A stretch of 64,000 nt of DNA from Sphingobacterium nematocida (GTDB lineage Bacteria > Bacteroidota > Bacteroidia > Sphingobacteriales > Sphingobacteriaceae), in NCBI RefSeq assembly GCF_900168125.1, contig NZ_FUZF01000003.1, forward strand, positions 1 to 64,000. The letters run 5' to 3'. How positions within the stretch are numbered: the first letter of the stretch is position 1; each line of letters begins with the position of its first letter. This document shows, piece after piece, positions 27,959 through 36,938 of the stretch. The notes beneath the pieces were generated by a model. The model searched no databases. It saw only the letters and a list, made by a program, of their open reading frames with translations, and was not told where the DNA came from. The position numbers and the translations under genes are program-made.

Positions 27959-29590
27959 CTACCAACCTGGATTCTGCGGTTTCAGATTAGGATTTATCCC
28001 CACTTCTACCAAAGGAATAGGAAACCAATAATTGCGCTCTTCAAACGCACGTGAACCAGCATTCTTTTCTTTATAAGAGATAGTCCCATTTGTGCCTTTC
28101 GTAATCGTGACACCTCTCACGGATTTATTGAGGATATCCGTCGCCTGCTTCCATCGTTTTATATCTTGATAACGGATGTCGTCTTCAAAAGCAAGTTCTA
28201 TACGACGCTCGTGACGAATACGATCACGCATCTGCTCTTTATTCAATCCTGTCGGAATAGCTGGCATACCTGCACGCTTACGAATTGCATTGACTGCATC
28301 ATAAACCGCTATGCTTGGCCCATCTGCTTCATTCGCAGCCTCTGCAAAGTTTAACAGGACCTCCCCGTAACGCATAATGACCCAGTTAGTACTACTTCCT
28401 ACATTCTTGTCCTTGTTAAAGTCAAACTTTTCGTCCATAAACTTACGGATATAGTATCCCGTAGGGGTCGGATTGGTTCTTAGCAAATCCTTACCTCCAG
28501 TAAAAGTTTCTACAGCCCGATCTTTAAAATCTGCACCGTTAAAAAGAATAGATTTTGCAAAACGAGGGTCACGGTTCTTGTATGGATTAGAGGGGTCATA
28601 ACCCGACCCAGCTTCCTCTATACGAAGACCATTTACCATTTCATAACTATCGACAATATCCTGCGTAGGACAGTTGATACCTTTACCGCCATAGCCTGCA
28701 GGTGTATTATTTTGATCATAGGCATGCATCTTCTCTCCTTTGATCCCGTTGTATCGGAACTCCAGAATCACTTCAGGTTTGTCCATGATATTCTTATTGA
28801 CGAATACAGCAGCATAATCCTTTTTTAATTCAAAGGCTTTGGATTCCATAACAATCTGTGCTGCATCCGCAGCTAGTTTCCACTTCGCTGCTACGTCTCC
28901 TGTATTGACCAAAGGGCTCGCTCCCCATAACAATACACGACTTTTAAAGGCTATTGCTGCTTCCTTCGTGATACGTCCCCAATCTTCCTTACCATAGGTA
29001 CTTGGTAACTCCTTCGCTGCAAGATCTAATTCCTGTATCACAAATTGTAAGCCTTCTTCATGGCTGACTTTCGCTGGCTTGTCTTCGGCCTCTTCGATAG
29101 ACTGATGCTTTAATAATAATGGAGCGTCTTTAAAAGAAGCAAACAAGTTAAAATAGACGTAGGCACGCATAAATCGGGCCTGCCCTAACAAAACATTACG
29201 TTCGGTGTCATTCAGAACCGTAGACACCGCAGCCCGGTTAATGAAAACATTTAACTTTCGAATCTGTGCGTAGCTATCTTTCCAAAGATTACGCTCTGGA
29301 AATGAAGTGCTCAGAAAATCACCTGTAAGAAAGCTCGTTATTTTCTTTTCCTCATTACCGACTAGCTGTATATCATCGGTCTTTGCAGCAGGGATATAGG
29401 TATCGAATCCTGTCTTCAGGAAGGTGTAAAATTCGTTGACCGATAATTTTATTAATTCAGGATCTTTCCAAACCACCTCTTCAGACAATAGGTTGAGGGG
29501 TTTTCTATCTAAAAAGTCTTTTTGACAAGAGCTTAAAGCCAACGCTAAGGCCAATGTACTCAAGGATAATATATGTCTTTTAATTTTCAT
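27959..29590 (-). CDS. RagB/SusD-family surface nutrient-binding lipoprotein
   Basis: Outer-membrane lipoprotein that forms the lid over its SusC partner and captures ligand outside the cell. Signal peptide with lipobox L-S-S-C (Cys22) followed by QKDFLDRKP. The SusD-like tetratricopeptide region includes the ARFMRAYVYFNLFASFKDAPLL motif, and the C-terminal RagB/SusD domain contains WVIMRYGEVLLNFAEAANEADG, NAIRKRAGMPAIP and RIRHERRIELAFEDDIRYQDIKRW. About 543 residues, full length. A TTG lies upstream at 29599; the ATG at 29590 is the better start. It follows the SusC gene by 21 bp. Confidence 0.96.
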   Translation of the reverse strand: MKIKRHILSLSTLALALALSSCQKDFLDRKPLNLLSEEVVWKDPELIKLSVNEFYTFLKTGFDTYIPAAKTDDIQLVGNEEKKITSFLTGDFLSTSFPERNLWKDSYAQIRKLNVFINRAAVSTVLNDTERNVLLGQARFMRAYVYFNLFASFKDAPLLLKHQSIEEAEDKPAKVSHEEGLQFVIQELDLAAKELPSTYGKEDWGRITKEAAIAFKSRVLLWGASPLVNTGDVAAKWKLAADAAQIVMESKAFELKKDYAAVFVNKNIMDKPEVILEFRYNGIKGEKMHAYDQNNTPAGYGGKGINCPTQDIVDSYEMVNGLRIEEAGSGYDPSNPYKNRDPRFAKSILFNGADFKDRAVETFTGGKDLLRTNPTPTGYYIRKFMDEKFDFNKDKNVGSSTNWVIMRYGEVLLNFAEAANEADGPSIAVYDAVNAIRKRAGMPAIPTGLNKEQMRDRIRHERRIELAFEDDIRYQDIKRWKQATDILNKSVRGVTITKGTNGTISYKEKNAGSRAFEERNYWFPIPLVEVGINPNLKPQNPGW

Positions 29591-29611
29591 GGATTTCAAT
29601 TCTTTAAAATG

Positions 29612-32600
29612 TTAGATACCTACGCGTAAACCCAATGTATAGATTCTTTGTGGTGGATACAGGTTGGCCGATGCTCCTGTAGATTCTGGGTCAAAGCGCT
29701 TACTCGCACTGATGGTAAACAGGTTCTGTCCTTGAAAATTAATACCTAAAGACTTAATGCCTGCTCGCTTGATCCAATCTTTTGGAAAATCATATGCGAC
29801 CTGTGCTGTACGCAATTTCAAGTAGTTACCATTCTTCACATAAAATGTAGACGGCAACTTGTTGTTCTCGTGATTGGACAATAGGCGTGGATACGAAGCG
29901 TCTAAGTTTTCTGGTGTCCAACGATCAAGATGCAGCTCATAAAAGTTGGCAAGATCGTCACCTGGCTTATAGTTGATATACACATCTGTGGATGCCTGAA
30001 AGAAAGCATCTAGAGACAGACCTTTCCAAGAAGCACCTAGATTCAAACCATAGACTGTCGGCGGATAGATATAAATCGCTTCAAAAGCACGATCAGGACT
30101 GCCACTATATAACTCCACGACTCCGTCACCATTCATATCTACATAGCGGATATCCCCCGCCTTTGGTGTAATAGGTGAACCATTAGGGCTATTCAGGTAT
30201 TTTGCCCATTTGTCAGCGTCCTCTTGGTTACGGAAAATACCATCCGCTTTCAAAATACGCGACATACCAATTGTGGATCCCTCTTGGCGCAAGCCTGGCA
30301 ATACCGCATCATTCTCACCATAATCTACAGCTGTACTCTTCGTATAAGTCATATTCAGACGTGCATTGACCCGTACATTGCCGATCGTATTGCGATGCGA
30401 TACGGATGCTTCATAACCATAGTAGCGCTCTTTGGCAAAATTTTGTAACGCTGGATTAATACCGAATGTCAATGGTACGTCGTAATTCCTAGAACGTAGG
30501 ATATCAAATTTATTCTTATTGTAGTAATCGACTTCAAAACCCAACTTACCATTCCAAAGTGTCGCATCAATACCAACATCAAATGCGTCCACCTTCTCCC
30601 AAGTGATATTTGTGTTTGGAACAGTCAGATTAGAGATGCGAGCTAGCGGACTTATATTATCTGATGTACCGAATACATAACCTGCAGGAATAAGTGCATA
30701 ATTATAAAAGTAGGTATACAGGTTTCCTCCGTCATTTCCTAAGCGGCCAAAAGAACTTCTCAACTTCAGATTGTCCACGAAAGCAAAACGCTCTTTGAAG
30801 AAATCTTCTTCAGAAATGTTCCAAGCAGCCGACAATGCAGGGAAGAATCCATTGCGCTTACCTTTGGGATAATACGGAGAGCTATCATAACGAAAACTTC
30901 CTTCTACGACATAACGTTGATCATAGTTATACTGCACTCTTCCGACCACACTGCGCCTAGCATTCTCAGACGCTGAACCTAAGTTTTTCTGTGTCTTGAT
31001 ATCTCCTAAAAACAATTGATCCAAACTAGAAACCGGGAAATTGCTACGCTCTGCCGAGAATACATCGCTCTTGAACTCATTTTGTTCATATAGCGCCATT
31101 GCATCAATATTATGCTGTCCAAAATGACGTTTGTAATTCAGCTTCAGCTGTACATTGACATTATTGTTCTGATTGTAGGACTGCTCCATACGTGCTTTTT
31201 CAGTTCCATTTTGCAAGGTGTATTCATCCTTCGTATCAGCCAACGTATACTGCGGAAACGGTATAGCGAATGATTTTTGAAAAGAACTATTGCGATCTAC
31301 AGCAACGAATGCACCCGCAGATAGTCCAGGTACAAAAGGAATCTTTTGTGTCAATCCAAAACTTCCTGTAAATACATTACGTGTATTTCTTTTGTAACCA
31401 CTCTCTGCCATAACGTCTGTAATTGGATTACCGGCATAACCTGAGTAGGCATATAGACCATTCGAAAAATGGGAAGGCATGACTGAACCCAATGAAGCCA
31501 GACGTCCAAAAATATCCTCTGGGTGAGAAGCTGGATTGTCCGAAGTCTCGGTGATATAGTTTAACGAAACCGACAGATTGGTATTCGGTGTCACATCATA
31601 ATCTGTATTACTCACGATACCATAGCGTTTCATTTCAGAGGTCTTCATCAAACCGTTCTGATCCGTAAAAGATCCCGACAAAAAGTACCGGGCATTCTTA
31701 CCTCCCCCACCGACATTCACATTATGTTTGTGCAGTAGAGCTGTTTTATCCAAGACATCGCCATACCAGTCTGTATTTGGATATCGATCCGGATCCGAAC
31801 CGTTTAAGAATTTCTGTAACTCCTCCGCTGTATATTTTCTACGCGGTGAGTTTCCTCGATCAGCAATATCATTGTCGTACATTTCATTATTCAACAAAGC
31901 ATAATTGTACGAATCTAGAAACTTAGGTAATCTGGTACTCTGTTGTATACCGAACTGACCTGCATAATTAATATCTAGACGGTCACGAAATCCCTTCTTG
32001 GTCGTAATCAATATTACTCCATTGGCACCGCGTGTACCATATACTGCTGCAGATGCATCTTTCAGTACAGTCACACTTTCTATTGCATTCGGATCCAGCT
32101 TATCCATCTCCATACCGATCAGCCCTTGTCCTTCACGTGCTACTCCATCGATTACAATCAAAGCCTCACCCATACCTCGGATCTTTATTGCTGCTCGATC
32201 ACGGTCTGGTGCTCCGGAGATCATAGTCGAGCTTAACCCTGGGGCTCTCCCCATCAATGTATTCGAAATATTAACCGCTGGTGACTTGGAAAGCTCCTCT
32301 CCTTTTATCGTATTAATAGCACCGGTAACTACCTTTTTCTGTTGTGAACCATAGCCTACCACCACGACATCTGTCAATTCGTTGACCGCTACAGAAAGCG
32401 TCATCGTTATTGGCTTATTCACCTCTTTCACTTTATACTGTCCTTTTTGATAACCTAAAAAGCTAAACTCCAGTACATCATCTGATTTTGCAGCTATTGA
32501 AAACTTTCCTTCCGTATTGGTCGTAACCACTGCTCCTGTCCTGGTATTACGGATGGTCGATCCCGCAATCGTATTCCCCTGATCGTTACGTAACACTCCG

Positions 32601-33007
32601 CTCACCACAGCCTCCTGTACGATATTGTTAGCGGCCGAGCTAGATATTGCTACTTTTTTCTTCTTCAGTACGATACTCTTGTCTTTGATGACGTAGGTAA
32701 TATCTGTACCAGCCAAAGCCATATCCAGTGCCTTGGCGACAGAAAGTCCATCAATGCTAATACTCTTTACCCCTTGGTGTTCCAGTAATTGATCGTCGTA
32801 CAGAAAGTTGTACCCTGTTTGTTTTTGTATTTCTTTGATTAACTTTTCCATCCGGATCTGATTCTCTCGGATGTTTACAATTTGGGCGTCACCTTGAAAA
32901 GAAACAAGAGTAAAAGCCATCGCTACTGGAAATACCTTGGTCTTCATCGCCCATAATGCGCTTGAAAGATTCTTATTCCATCTTTCTTTTTTTTGGTTGT
33001 ACTTCAT
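29612..33007 (-). CDS. SusC/RagA-family TonB-dependent transporter with STN domain
   Basis: Outer-membrane active transporter of 1131 residues. After the signal region (to about residue 42, ...SFQGDAQ) comes a secretin/TonB short N-terminal (STN) domain (about 45-115; IRMEKLIKEIQKQTGYNFLYDD), which in such proteins contacts the FecR anti-sigma factor. Next are a carboxypeptidase-regulatory-like beta-sandwich (about 130-210), the plug domain (VVVGYGSQQKKVVTGAINTIKGEEL and EALIVIDGVAREG) and a 22-strand barrel ending in RIYTLGLRVGI. The STN domain and the adjacent FecR/ECF genes point to ligand-induced trans-envelope signalling. The substrate is probably peptide, judging from the protease gene in the locus. 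Confidence 0.96.
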   Translation of the reverse strand: MKYNQKKERWNKNLSSALWAMKTKVFPVAMAFTLVSFQGDAQIVNIRENQIRMEKLIKEIQKQTGYNFLYDDQLLEHQGVKSISIDGLSVAKALDMALAGTDITYVIKDKSIVLKKKKVAISSSAANNIVQEAVVSGVLRNDQGNTIAGSTIRNTRTGAVVTTNTEGKFSIAAKSDDVLEFSFLGYQKGQYKVKEVNKPITMTLSVAVNELTDVVVVGYGSQQKKVVTGAINTIKGEELSKSPAVNISNTLMGRAPGLSSTMISGAPDRDRAAIKIRGMGEALIVIDGVAREGQGLIGMEMDKLDPNAIESVTVLKDASAAVYGTRGANGVILITTKKGFRDRLDINYAGQFGIQQSTRLPKFLDSYNYALLNNEMYDNDIADRGNSPRRKYTAEELQKFLNGSDPDRYPNTDWYGDVLDKTALLHKHNVNVGGGGKNARYFLSGSFTDQNGLMKTSEMKRYGIVSNTDYDVTPNTNLSVSLNYITETSDNPASHPEDIFGRLASLGSVMPSHFSNGLYAYSGYAGNPITDVMAESGYKRNTRNVFTGSFGLTQKIPFVPGLSAGAFVAVDRNSSFQKSFAIPFPQYTLADTKDEYTLQNGTEKARMEQSYNQNNNVNVQLKLNYKRHFGQHNIDAMALYEQNEFKSDVFSAERSNFPVSSLDQLFLGDIKTQKNLGSASENARRSVVGRVQYNYDQRYVVEGSFRYDSSPYYPKGKRNGFFPALSAAWNISEEDFFKERFAFVDNLKLRSSFGRLGNDGGNLYTYFYNYALIPAGYVFGTSDNISPLARISNLTVPNTNITWEKVDAFDVGIDATLWNGKLGFEVDYYNKNKFDILRSRNYDVPLTFGINPALQNFAKERYYGYEASVSHRNTIGNVRVNARLNMTYTKSTAVDYGENDAVLPGLRQEGSTIGMSRILKADGIFRNQEDADKWAKYLNSPNGSPITPKAGDIRYVDMNGDGVVELYSGSPDRAFEAIYIYPPTVYGLNLGASWKGLSLDAFFQASTDVYINYKPGDDLANFYELHLDRWTPENLDASYPRLLSNHENNKLPSTFYVKNGNYLKLRTAQVAYDFPKDWIKRAGIKSLGINFQGQNLFTISASKRFDPESTGASANLYPPQRIYTLGLRVGI

Positions 33008-33090
33008 TTTATTAGTTAATTGTTTAGGTAGCTTTAATCAACGTTTTTTCACGTTATATAATTAAATGTTTAAAAAGCTCATACTTACAT

Positions 33091-34242
33091 CTACTTTTTC
33101 AAATAGACCATCCTTCCTTTAATGGAATAATTCAACAATTCCGTATAACTGAATAAATCCAATGTTTCGGACAGCTTGCTGTAGCGGGTCAAAGAACCCG
33201 AAAATGTCTTTTTAAGTAACCCCTCGGATCCCTTTTCAATAACGAACTCAACATCGTACCAGCGCTCAAGTTTCTTCATGATATCAGTCAAGGGCTCCTT
33301 AACAAACACAAAACGATTATCCTTCCAAGCTGTGATAGATTCAACATCGACCGTACGTCTTATTAATCGATCACCAAATGCATCACTCTGCATACCTGGC
33401 TGCAAATTCATCAGTCTGTTTACGGTGTTGACCTCGACAGCTCCCGTCAATAAAGTAGTCTGTGTATGTTCATCTGGATAGGCCGAAACGTTAAAACTAG
33501 TACCCAGTACCCTGACCGAATGATTTTGACTCTGTACGATAAACGGCTTTTTCTTATTCTCGGTCACTTCAAAGAAAGCCTCTCCCTCTAAGTGTACGAT
33601 ACGATTCTTTTCATCGAAATGAAGAGGAAAGCGCAGTGATGAAGCTGCATTCAACCATACCTGTGTACCGTCTGATAAGACAAGTTTGTAATGTCCTTTT
33701 TTAGGCACCTCTATAGTACGCCATACAGTTTCCGAATCCCCCGTACTTAGTAAGTTTCCTGCACCATCTTCAAGACCGCTCTGTCGTACAACCAATTCAC
33801 CTTGCTCACTTAGGTTTAGTGCAGTTCCATCGGTCGAACGCAGGATAGCAGCATAACCACCTGGTGCAACATCTTCTTTCTGAAATTCAGACACAACAAT
33901 CTGTTGTTCGGATGGTTGTTTCCAAATAAAATAAGCGCTAAATAAAACAAATAGTGTAGCTACGGCAGCTGCGTACGGCCAGTAACGGAAAGATTTAATC
34001 TTCGTTGTTCTACTATTGCTCTCTAGCCCCACTGTTTTGGAGAAACGGTCAAAAGCTGGTTGCCAATTTAGACCACGCTCTCCCGGTTCTAGTTCTACTA
34101 GGGTATGCACCATAAGTTGATCCAGAAAAGTAGCATTCATAGGGTTCTGTACAATCTCTATCCACTCCAGAAGTTCTTCTGCGGTCAGTGATTCTTGAAC
34201 ATATTTGTTGTACACTAAGGTAATTCTTTCTGTTTGTTTCAT
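33091..34242 (-). CDS. FecR-family anti-sigma factor
   Basis: Inner-membrane anti-sigma factor of about 383 residues. A cytoplasmic N-terminal domain (1-80) should bind the ECF sigma factor; a single TM helix lies at about 86-108 (RYWPYAAAVATLFVLFSAYFIW). The periplasmic FecR domain (PKKGHYKLVLSDGTQVWLNAASSLRFPLHF, GEAFFEVTENKKKPFIVQS) and the DUF4974 C-terminal domain (FVKEPLTDIMKKLERWYDVEFVIE) follow. The frame extends upstream to 34329, but the ATG at 34242 (MKQTERITLVYNKY) is the natural start. Its neighbours are the sigma gene upstream and the STN-SusC gene 84 bp downstream. Confidence 0.94.
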   Translation of the reverse strand: MKQTERITLVYNKYVQESLTAEELLEWIEIVQNPMNATFLDQLMVHTLVELEPGERGLNWQPAFDRFSKTVGLESNSRTTKIKSFRYWPYAAAVATLFVLFSAYFIWKQPSEQQIVVSEFQKEDVAPGGYAAILRSTDGTALNLSEQGELVVRQSGLEDGAGNLLSTGDSETVWRTIEVPKKGHYKLVLSDGTQVWLNAASSLRFPLHFDEKNRIVHLEGEAFFEVTENKKKPFIVQSQNHSVRVLGTSFNVSAYPDEHTQTTLLTGAVEVNTVNRLMNLQPGMQSDAFGDRLIRRTVDVESITAWKDNRFVFVKEPLTDIMKKLERWYDVEFVIEKGSEGLLKKTFSGSLTRYSKLSETLDLFSYTELLNYSIKGRMVYLKK

Positions 34243-34406
34243 GATCAGGTATAAGGTCCCTAAAATATAATGACGAAATAAGGGATGGTGGGAATACCAA
34301 ACAATAGTGATTTTTTTATAAAAACACACAAAACACTATTAATCAGTAAATTAATTTTTATAAAAACACATGTATTAGATAAGAAATTGTGGGGCAGGCA
34401 TGTCTT

Positions 34407-35000
34407 TTACAGGCGATTCAGAATTAAAAAGGCGAACAAGATAGACTGTACATGCGCATGATGACGGATATATAGACGCAAGGCTTTGAGGGCTCTAACC
34501 ACATAGGTTTTGGAGGTGTAGACAGAAATACCTAACTGTTCGGCTATCTCTTCGTGTGAGAGACCGTGATAGCGGCTAAGCATAAATACTTCTCTAATAT
34601 TAGCTGGCAATGTATCTATCCCATTTTGCAAGCAATTTTCCAGATCTTTAAACAAGATTTGCTGTTCAGGTCCCGGCGCATCATCCCTCAGATGGACAAT
34701 CAGATTTTCTAAATTCTCGGTGACCAGAACGCGCTTCTTTAAAAAGTCGAGACTGGCATGTCGAGCGACTGTATAGATGTAAGCATCCAGATTACGTATT
34801 TTAGGCAGTTCTTCCTTGTTGTTCCAGATTTTAATAAAAATTTCCTGAGTAAGGTCTTCCGCCTGGATGTCGGATTTGACCAGCATATGTACTAAAGTAT
34901 AAATACGGGGCCAGTAAGTCGCAAAGAGTCTTTGGTAAGCTTCATTTGTCCCTTCTGAAAGCTGTGTTAACCAATCTTCATCAATAATTAATTCAGACAT
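34407..35000 (-). CDS. ECF RNA polymerase sigma-70 factor, FecI-like
   Basis: A 197-residue extracytoplasmic-function sigma factor. Region 2 (about 20-90) contains MLVKSDIQAEDLTQEIFIKIWNNKEELPKIRNLDAYIYTVARHASLDFLKKR in pieces typical of Bacteroidota FecI-like factors; region 4 (about 125-180) contains the HTH LPANIREVFMLSRYHGLSHEEIAEQLGISVYTSKTYVVRALKALR. It precedes a FecR-type anti-sigma factor, SusC with STN, SusD and a protease, and should drive that locus after ligand binding. The 164-bp gap to FecR suggests the sigma factor may act at a promoter there. Confidence 0.95.
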   Translation of the reverse strand: MSELIIDEDWLTQLSEGTNEAYQRLFATYWPRIYTLVHMLVKSDIQAEDLTQEIFIKIWNNKEELPKIRNLDAYIYTVARHASLDFLKKRVLVTENLENLIVHLRDDAPGPEQQILFKDLENCLQNGIDTLPANIREVFMLSRYHGLSHEEIAEQLGISVYTSKTYVVRALKALRLYIRHHAHVQSILFAFLILNRL

Positions 35001-35172
35001 ATACTAAACCTTCCAAAAACAAGCAATTGAGTTGAATATCAATTCAAAACACACTTTTATCAACGTGCGGCACAAATTTAGGTAATTCTACTTAATTATC
35101 AACTCATACCTTTCTGATTCAGGTTCATATTGATGTCACATTATAAGTACGGAAAACTTTCATTTTCCCCAA

Positions 35173-35298
35173 ATACATTCATCGACTGCCCCGTCTGCTT
35201 TATCAAACGCTCCGCTTGATTAATCTCCTACCTCAGTTGATTCATCATCCAGCTCATTTGATTCATCAGTTGCCGCACTTGATGTAACAGCCGACGCA
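35173..35298. repeat. Degenerate 21-bp tandem repeat, about six units
   Basis: Units of exactly 21 bp can be laid out at 35173, 35194, 35215, 35236, 35257 and 35278. The best-conserved core is TTGATTCATC (units at 35236 and 35257), and the other units keep GATTNATC-like or ATTCATC fragments. The units at 35194 and 35173 are weak. A 21-bp period equals seven codons or two helical turns. Confidence 0.5.
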
Positions 35299-35436
35299 AA
35301 AGGACATCCTAATTCGAGATCCTTCCGTCACTGCCGGATTACTTATACCCGCTGGGATTGGTTCAGCCCCTCAACCCCCGAACACATCCCTGAACCTCCG
35401 TTGAATAAACCCCTTGGCTTCGACCCTAAAGGGCAC

Positions 35437-35470
35437 AAAAAAAGCCTCAACTTTCGTTGAGGCTTTTTTT
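35437..35470. terminator. Terminator of the first tRNA-Lys gene
   Basis: Perfect 11-bp stem AAAGCCTCAAC (35441-35451) / GTTGAGGCTTT (35456-35466) with a TTTC loop. It is flanked by A- and T-runs and so can work on both strands. It directly follows the 3' end of the tRNA on the minus strand. Confidence 0.85.
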
Positions 35471-35587
35471 GTGATCCCGCTGGGATTCGAACCCAGGACC
35501 CATACATTAAAAGTGTATTGCTCTACCAGCTGAGCTACGGAATCCTAATTCTTTATTTGAATTATCCTTCGTTTGAAGTGATGCAAA
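35465..35587 (-). repeat. Direct repeat copy 1 (tRNA-Lys plus upstream region)
   Basis: About 123 bp nearly identical to 40696-40821: the 73-bp tRNA is identical, and the flanks differ by three substitutions and a 3-bp indel. Both copies have the same orientation and enclose 5.1 kb of genes. Confidence 0.85.
35472..35544 (-). tRNA. tRNA-Lys (anticodon UUU), copy 1
   Basis: Minus-strand cloverleaf of 73 nt starting GATTCCG and ending CGGGATC plus discriminator A. The 7-bp acceptor stem has one U-G wobble pair. D-arm GCTCAGCTGGTAGAGC, anticodon loop CTTTTAA with anticodon TTT, and T-arm GGGTTCGAATCCC-type are all in place. CCA is not encoded. Identical to the copy at 40703-40775. Confidence 0.96.
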
Positions 35588-35614
35588 GGTAGAAAAAATA
35601 TTTGTAATTGCAAT
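35584..35614 (-). promoter_or_regulatory. Promoter of tRNA-Lys copy 1
   Basis: On the minus strand ATTG (35611-35614), 19 bp, TACCTTTG (35584-35591). The -7 element is exact and the -33 element has one mismatch to TTTG. Start about 30 nt before the mature tRNA 5' end. Confidence 0.7.
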
Positions 35615-35696
35615 GATTTAGCAAAGATAAATCCAATAATTACTACTCTTATTTAAAACTAAATCATCAAAAAAAAGCTATTAATCTGATTCAAAA

Positions 35697-36938
35697 TCAC
35701 TTAAACCTGTACGCTAGCCCTACCCGAAAATATCTATTTTTATGATTAAATGAACCAAGCAAGTTATAAATGCGATAGGGTGTTAATACTTGATAGCTTC
35801 CTCTTAGATCAAATCGCTTGAAATGAACGTTAACTCCACTTGAAAAACCGAAATTTATCCGATTTACGCTCGTGTTTGCCAAAGCTGAGTTTATCTCATT
35901 ACTGCGAAAAAGAGTATCACGTATGTCAGCAACAGGGCCTAATTGCGTTAATGCGGACGACTGGCTTATTGGAAAATTAACAATTACACCAGCATTCAAG
36001 CTGACAAGCTCCGAAACCTTATACTCAAGCTTAAGCGGTGCATCTAGTACAAAAAGCTTTCGTTCATCTGTAACTGTAAAGGAATACCGTAAAGAATCTG
36101 GTCTAAAAAAACTAGGATGACTAAATTCTCCTTCAATTTTTTGTTTACTATTTACTTGAATACCTAGGTTAATAAGCCAATTGTCATTTAATACGAAATC
36201 ACTAAAAAGTCCAACAGATAAATTAGCCCCCTGTCTTCCTAAATTCGTCCCTACTTCAATACCATAGCTATACGGTACTATTGTAAAGTCACCCCAATTT
36301 CGAATATTTTTCGGCCTTCTCTTCTCTACCTTTTCATCGATTACTTTTGATTGTTCACTTCGACGGCTTACCTGCATCCCTATATCATGTAAGATACGCG
36401 AGCTGTCCTTTCTTGAAATACAACCTTCCTCTACGTTGTCATAAACCTCAAAATTTTGTTCTTTAATAGGGATAGAGCTGCTTGCTATTCCGACTTTTCG
36501 GTCAAGAATTATATCAGATTTGATCATCATTGATTTAGAATCGATGGAATTCACCCCCTTATTGCCCTTTGGTTGGAACAGTATTGAATCTATAGCCACC
36601 ACTTGTTTAATCACTTTTTCTTCAATGTCAATAGGATTATCTATTGAATCTAAAATACGTCTTTCTATCTTTTCGTTCATGACAGGACTAGTCTTCCTTT
36701 CCGGGCTACCAACAAATAGTGTTACCGCAACGATAACAACAACGGGTGACAGATATCCGACAATTTTCAATATCCTCCTAACGAATGATGTCGTAGGGCC
36801 TGTAAGTCCTGAAGCCGTCGGCAAGTTTTTGTCTAATATTCCCTCCATTCCTTTCCAAGCCTCGCCGGAAGATTGTTTGATAGGAATCTTGCTTAACTTA
36901 TCGCTCCATAATTTGTGATACCACACTGATTTTCTCAT
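35697..36938 (-). CDS. Putative dual membrane-spanning anti-sigma factor (TM plus outer-membrane barrel, Dma-like)
   Basis: A 413-residue protein with an unusual layout. Residues 1-55 are a soluble basic N-terminal part, 57-77 a single TM helix (ILKIVGYLSPVVVIVAVTLF), and 80-215 a charged linker of low complexity. Residues 218-413 form an outer-membrane beta-barrel of porin type (VPYSYGIEVGTNLGRQGANLSVGLF ... YFRVGLAYRFK). The gene overlaps the ECF sigma gene upstream by 4 bp, so it is translationally coupled. An inner-membrane anchor joined through a periplasm-spanning linker to a barrel is the architecture of the dual membrane-spanning anti-sigma factors (Dma) described in Bacteroides thetaiotaomicron. 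The anti-sigma role is inferred; a plain outer-membrane protein is the alternative. Confidence 0.8.
   Translation of the reverse strand: MRKSVWYHKLWSDKLSKIPIKQSSGEAWKGMEGILDKNLPTASGLTGPTTSFVRRILKIVGYLSPVVVIVAVTLFVGSPERKTSPVMNEKIERRILDSIDNPIDIEEKVIKQVVAIDSILFQPKGNKGVNSIDSKSMMIKSDIILDRKVGIASSSIPIKEQNFEVYDNVEEGCISRKDSSRILHDIGMQVSRRSEQSKVIDEKVEKRRPKNIRNWGDFTIVPYSYGIEVGTNLGRQGANLSVGLFSDFVLNDNWLINLGIQVNSKQKIEGEFSHPSFFRPDSLRYSFTVTDERKLFVLDAPLKLEYKVSELVSLNAGVIVNFPISQSSALTQLGPVADIRDTLFRSNEINSALANTSVNRINFGFSSGVNVHFKRFDLRGSYQVLTPYRIYNLLGSFNHKNRYFRVGLAYRFK

Larger units (their letters stand above)
35001..35471. other. 470-bp intergenic region with degenerate 21-bp tandem repeats
   Basis: No gene with convincing coding character was found. 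The region holds the promoter side of the ECF gene, a tandem array at 35173-35298, a more GC-rich stretch around 35300-35430 unlike its surroundings, and the tRNA-Lys terminator at 35437-35470. On the minus strand one frame through the array gives acidic residues (AATDESNELDDESTEVGD) but meets stops, so it may be a decayed coding fragment. Confidence 0.5.

Noticed and set aside
34243..34329. N-terminal extension of the FecR protein
   Set aside because: The sequence is unlike the family, and MKQTERITLVYNKY at 34242 is a normal start.
35200..35430. Decayed protein-coding gene on the minus strand
   Set aside because: Frames contain several stops and no recognisable domain; reported only as a repeat with this as one possible origin.
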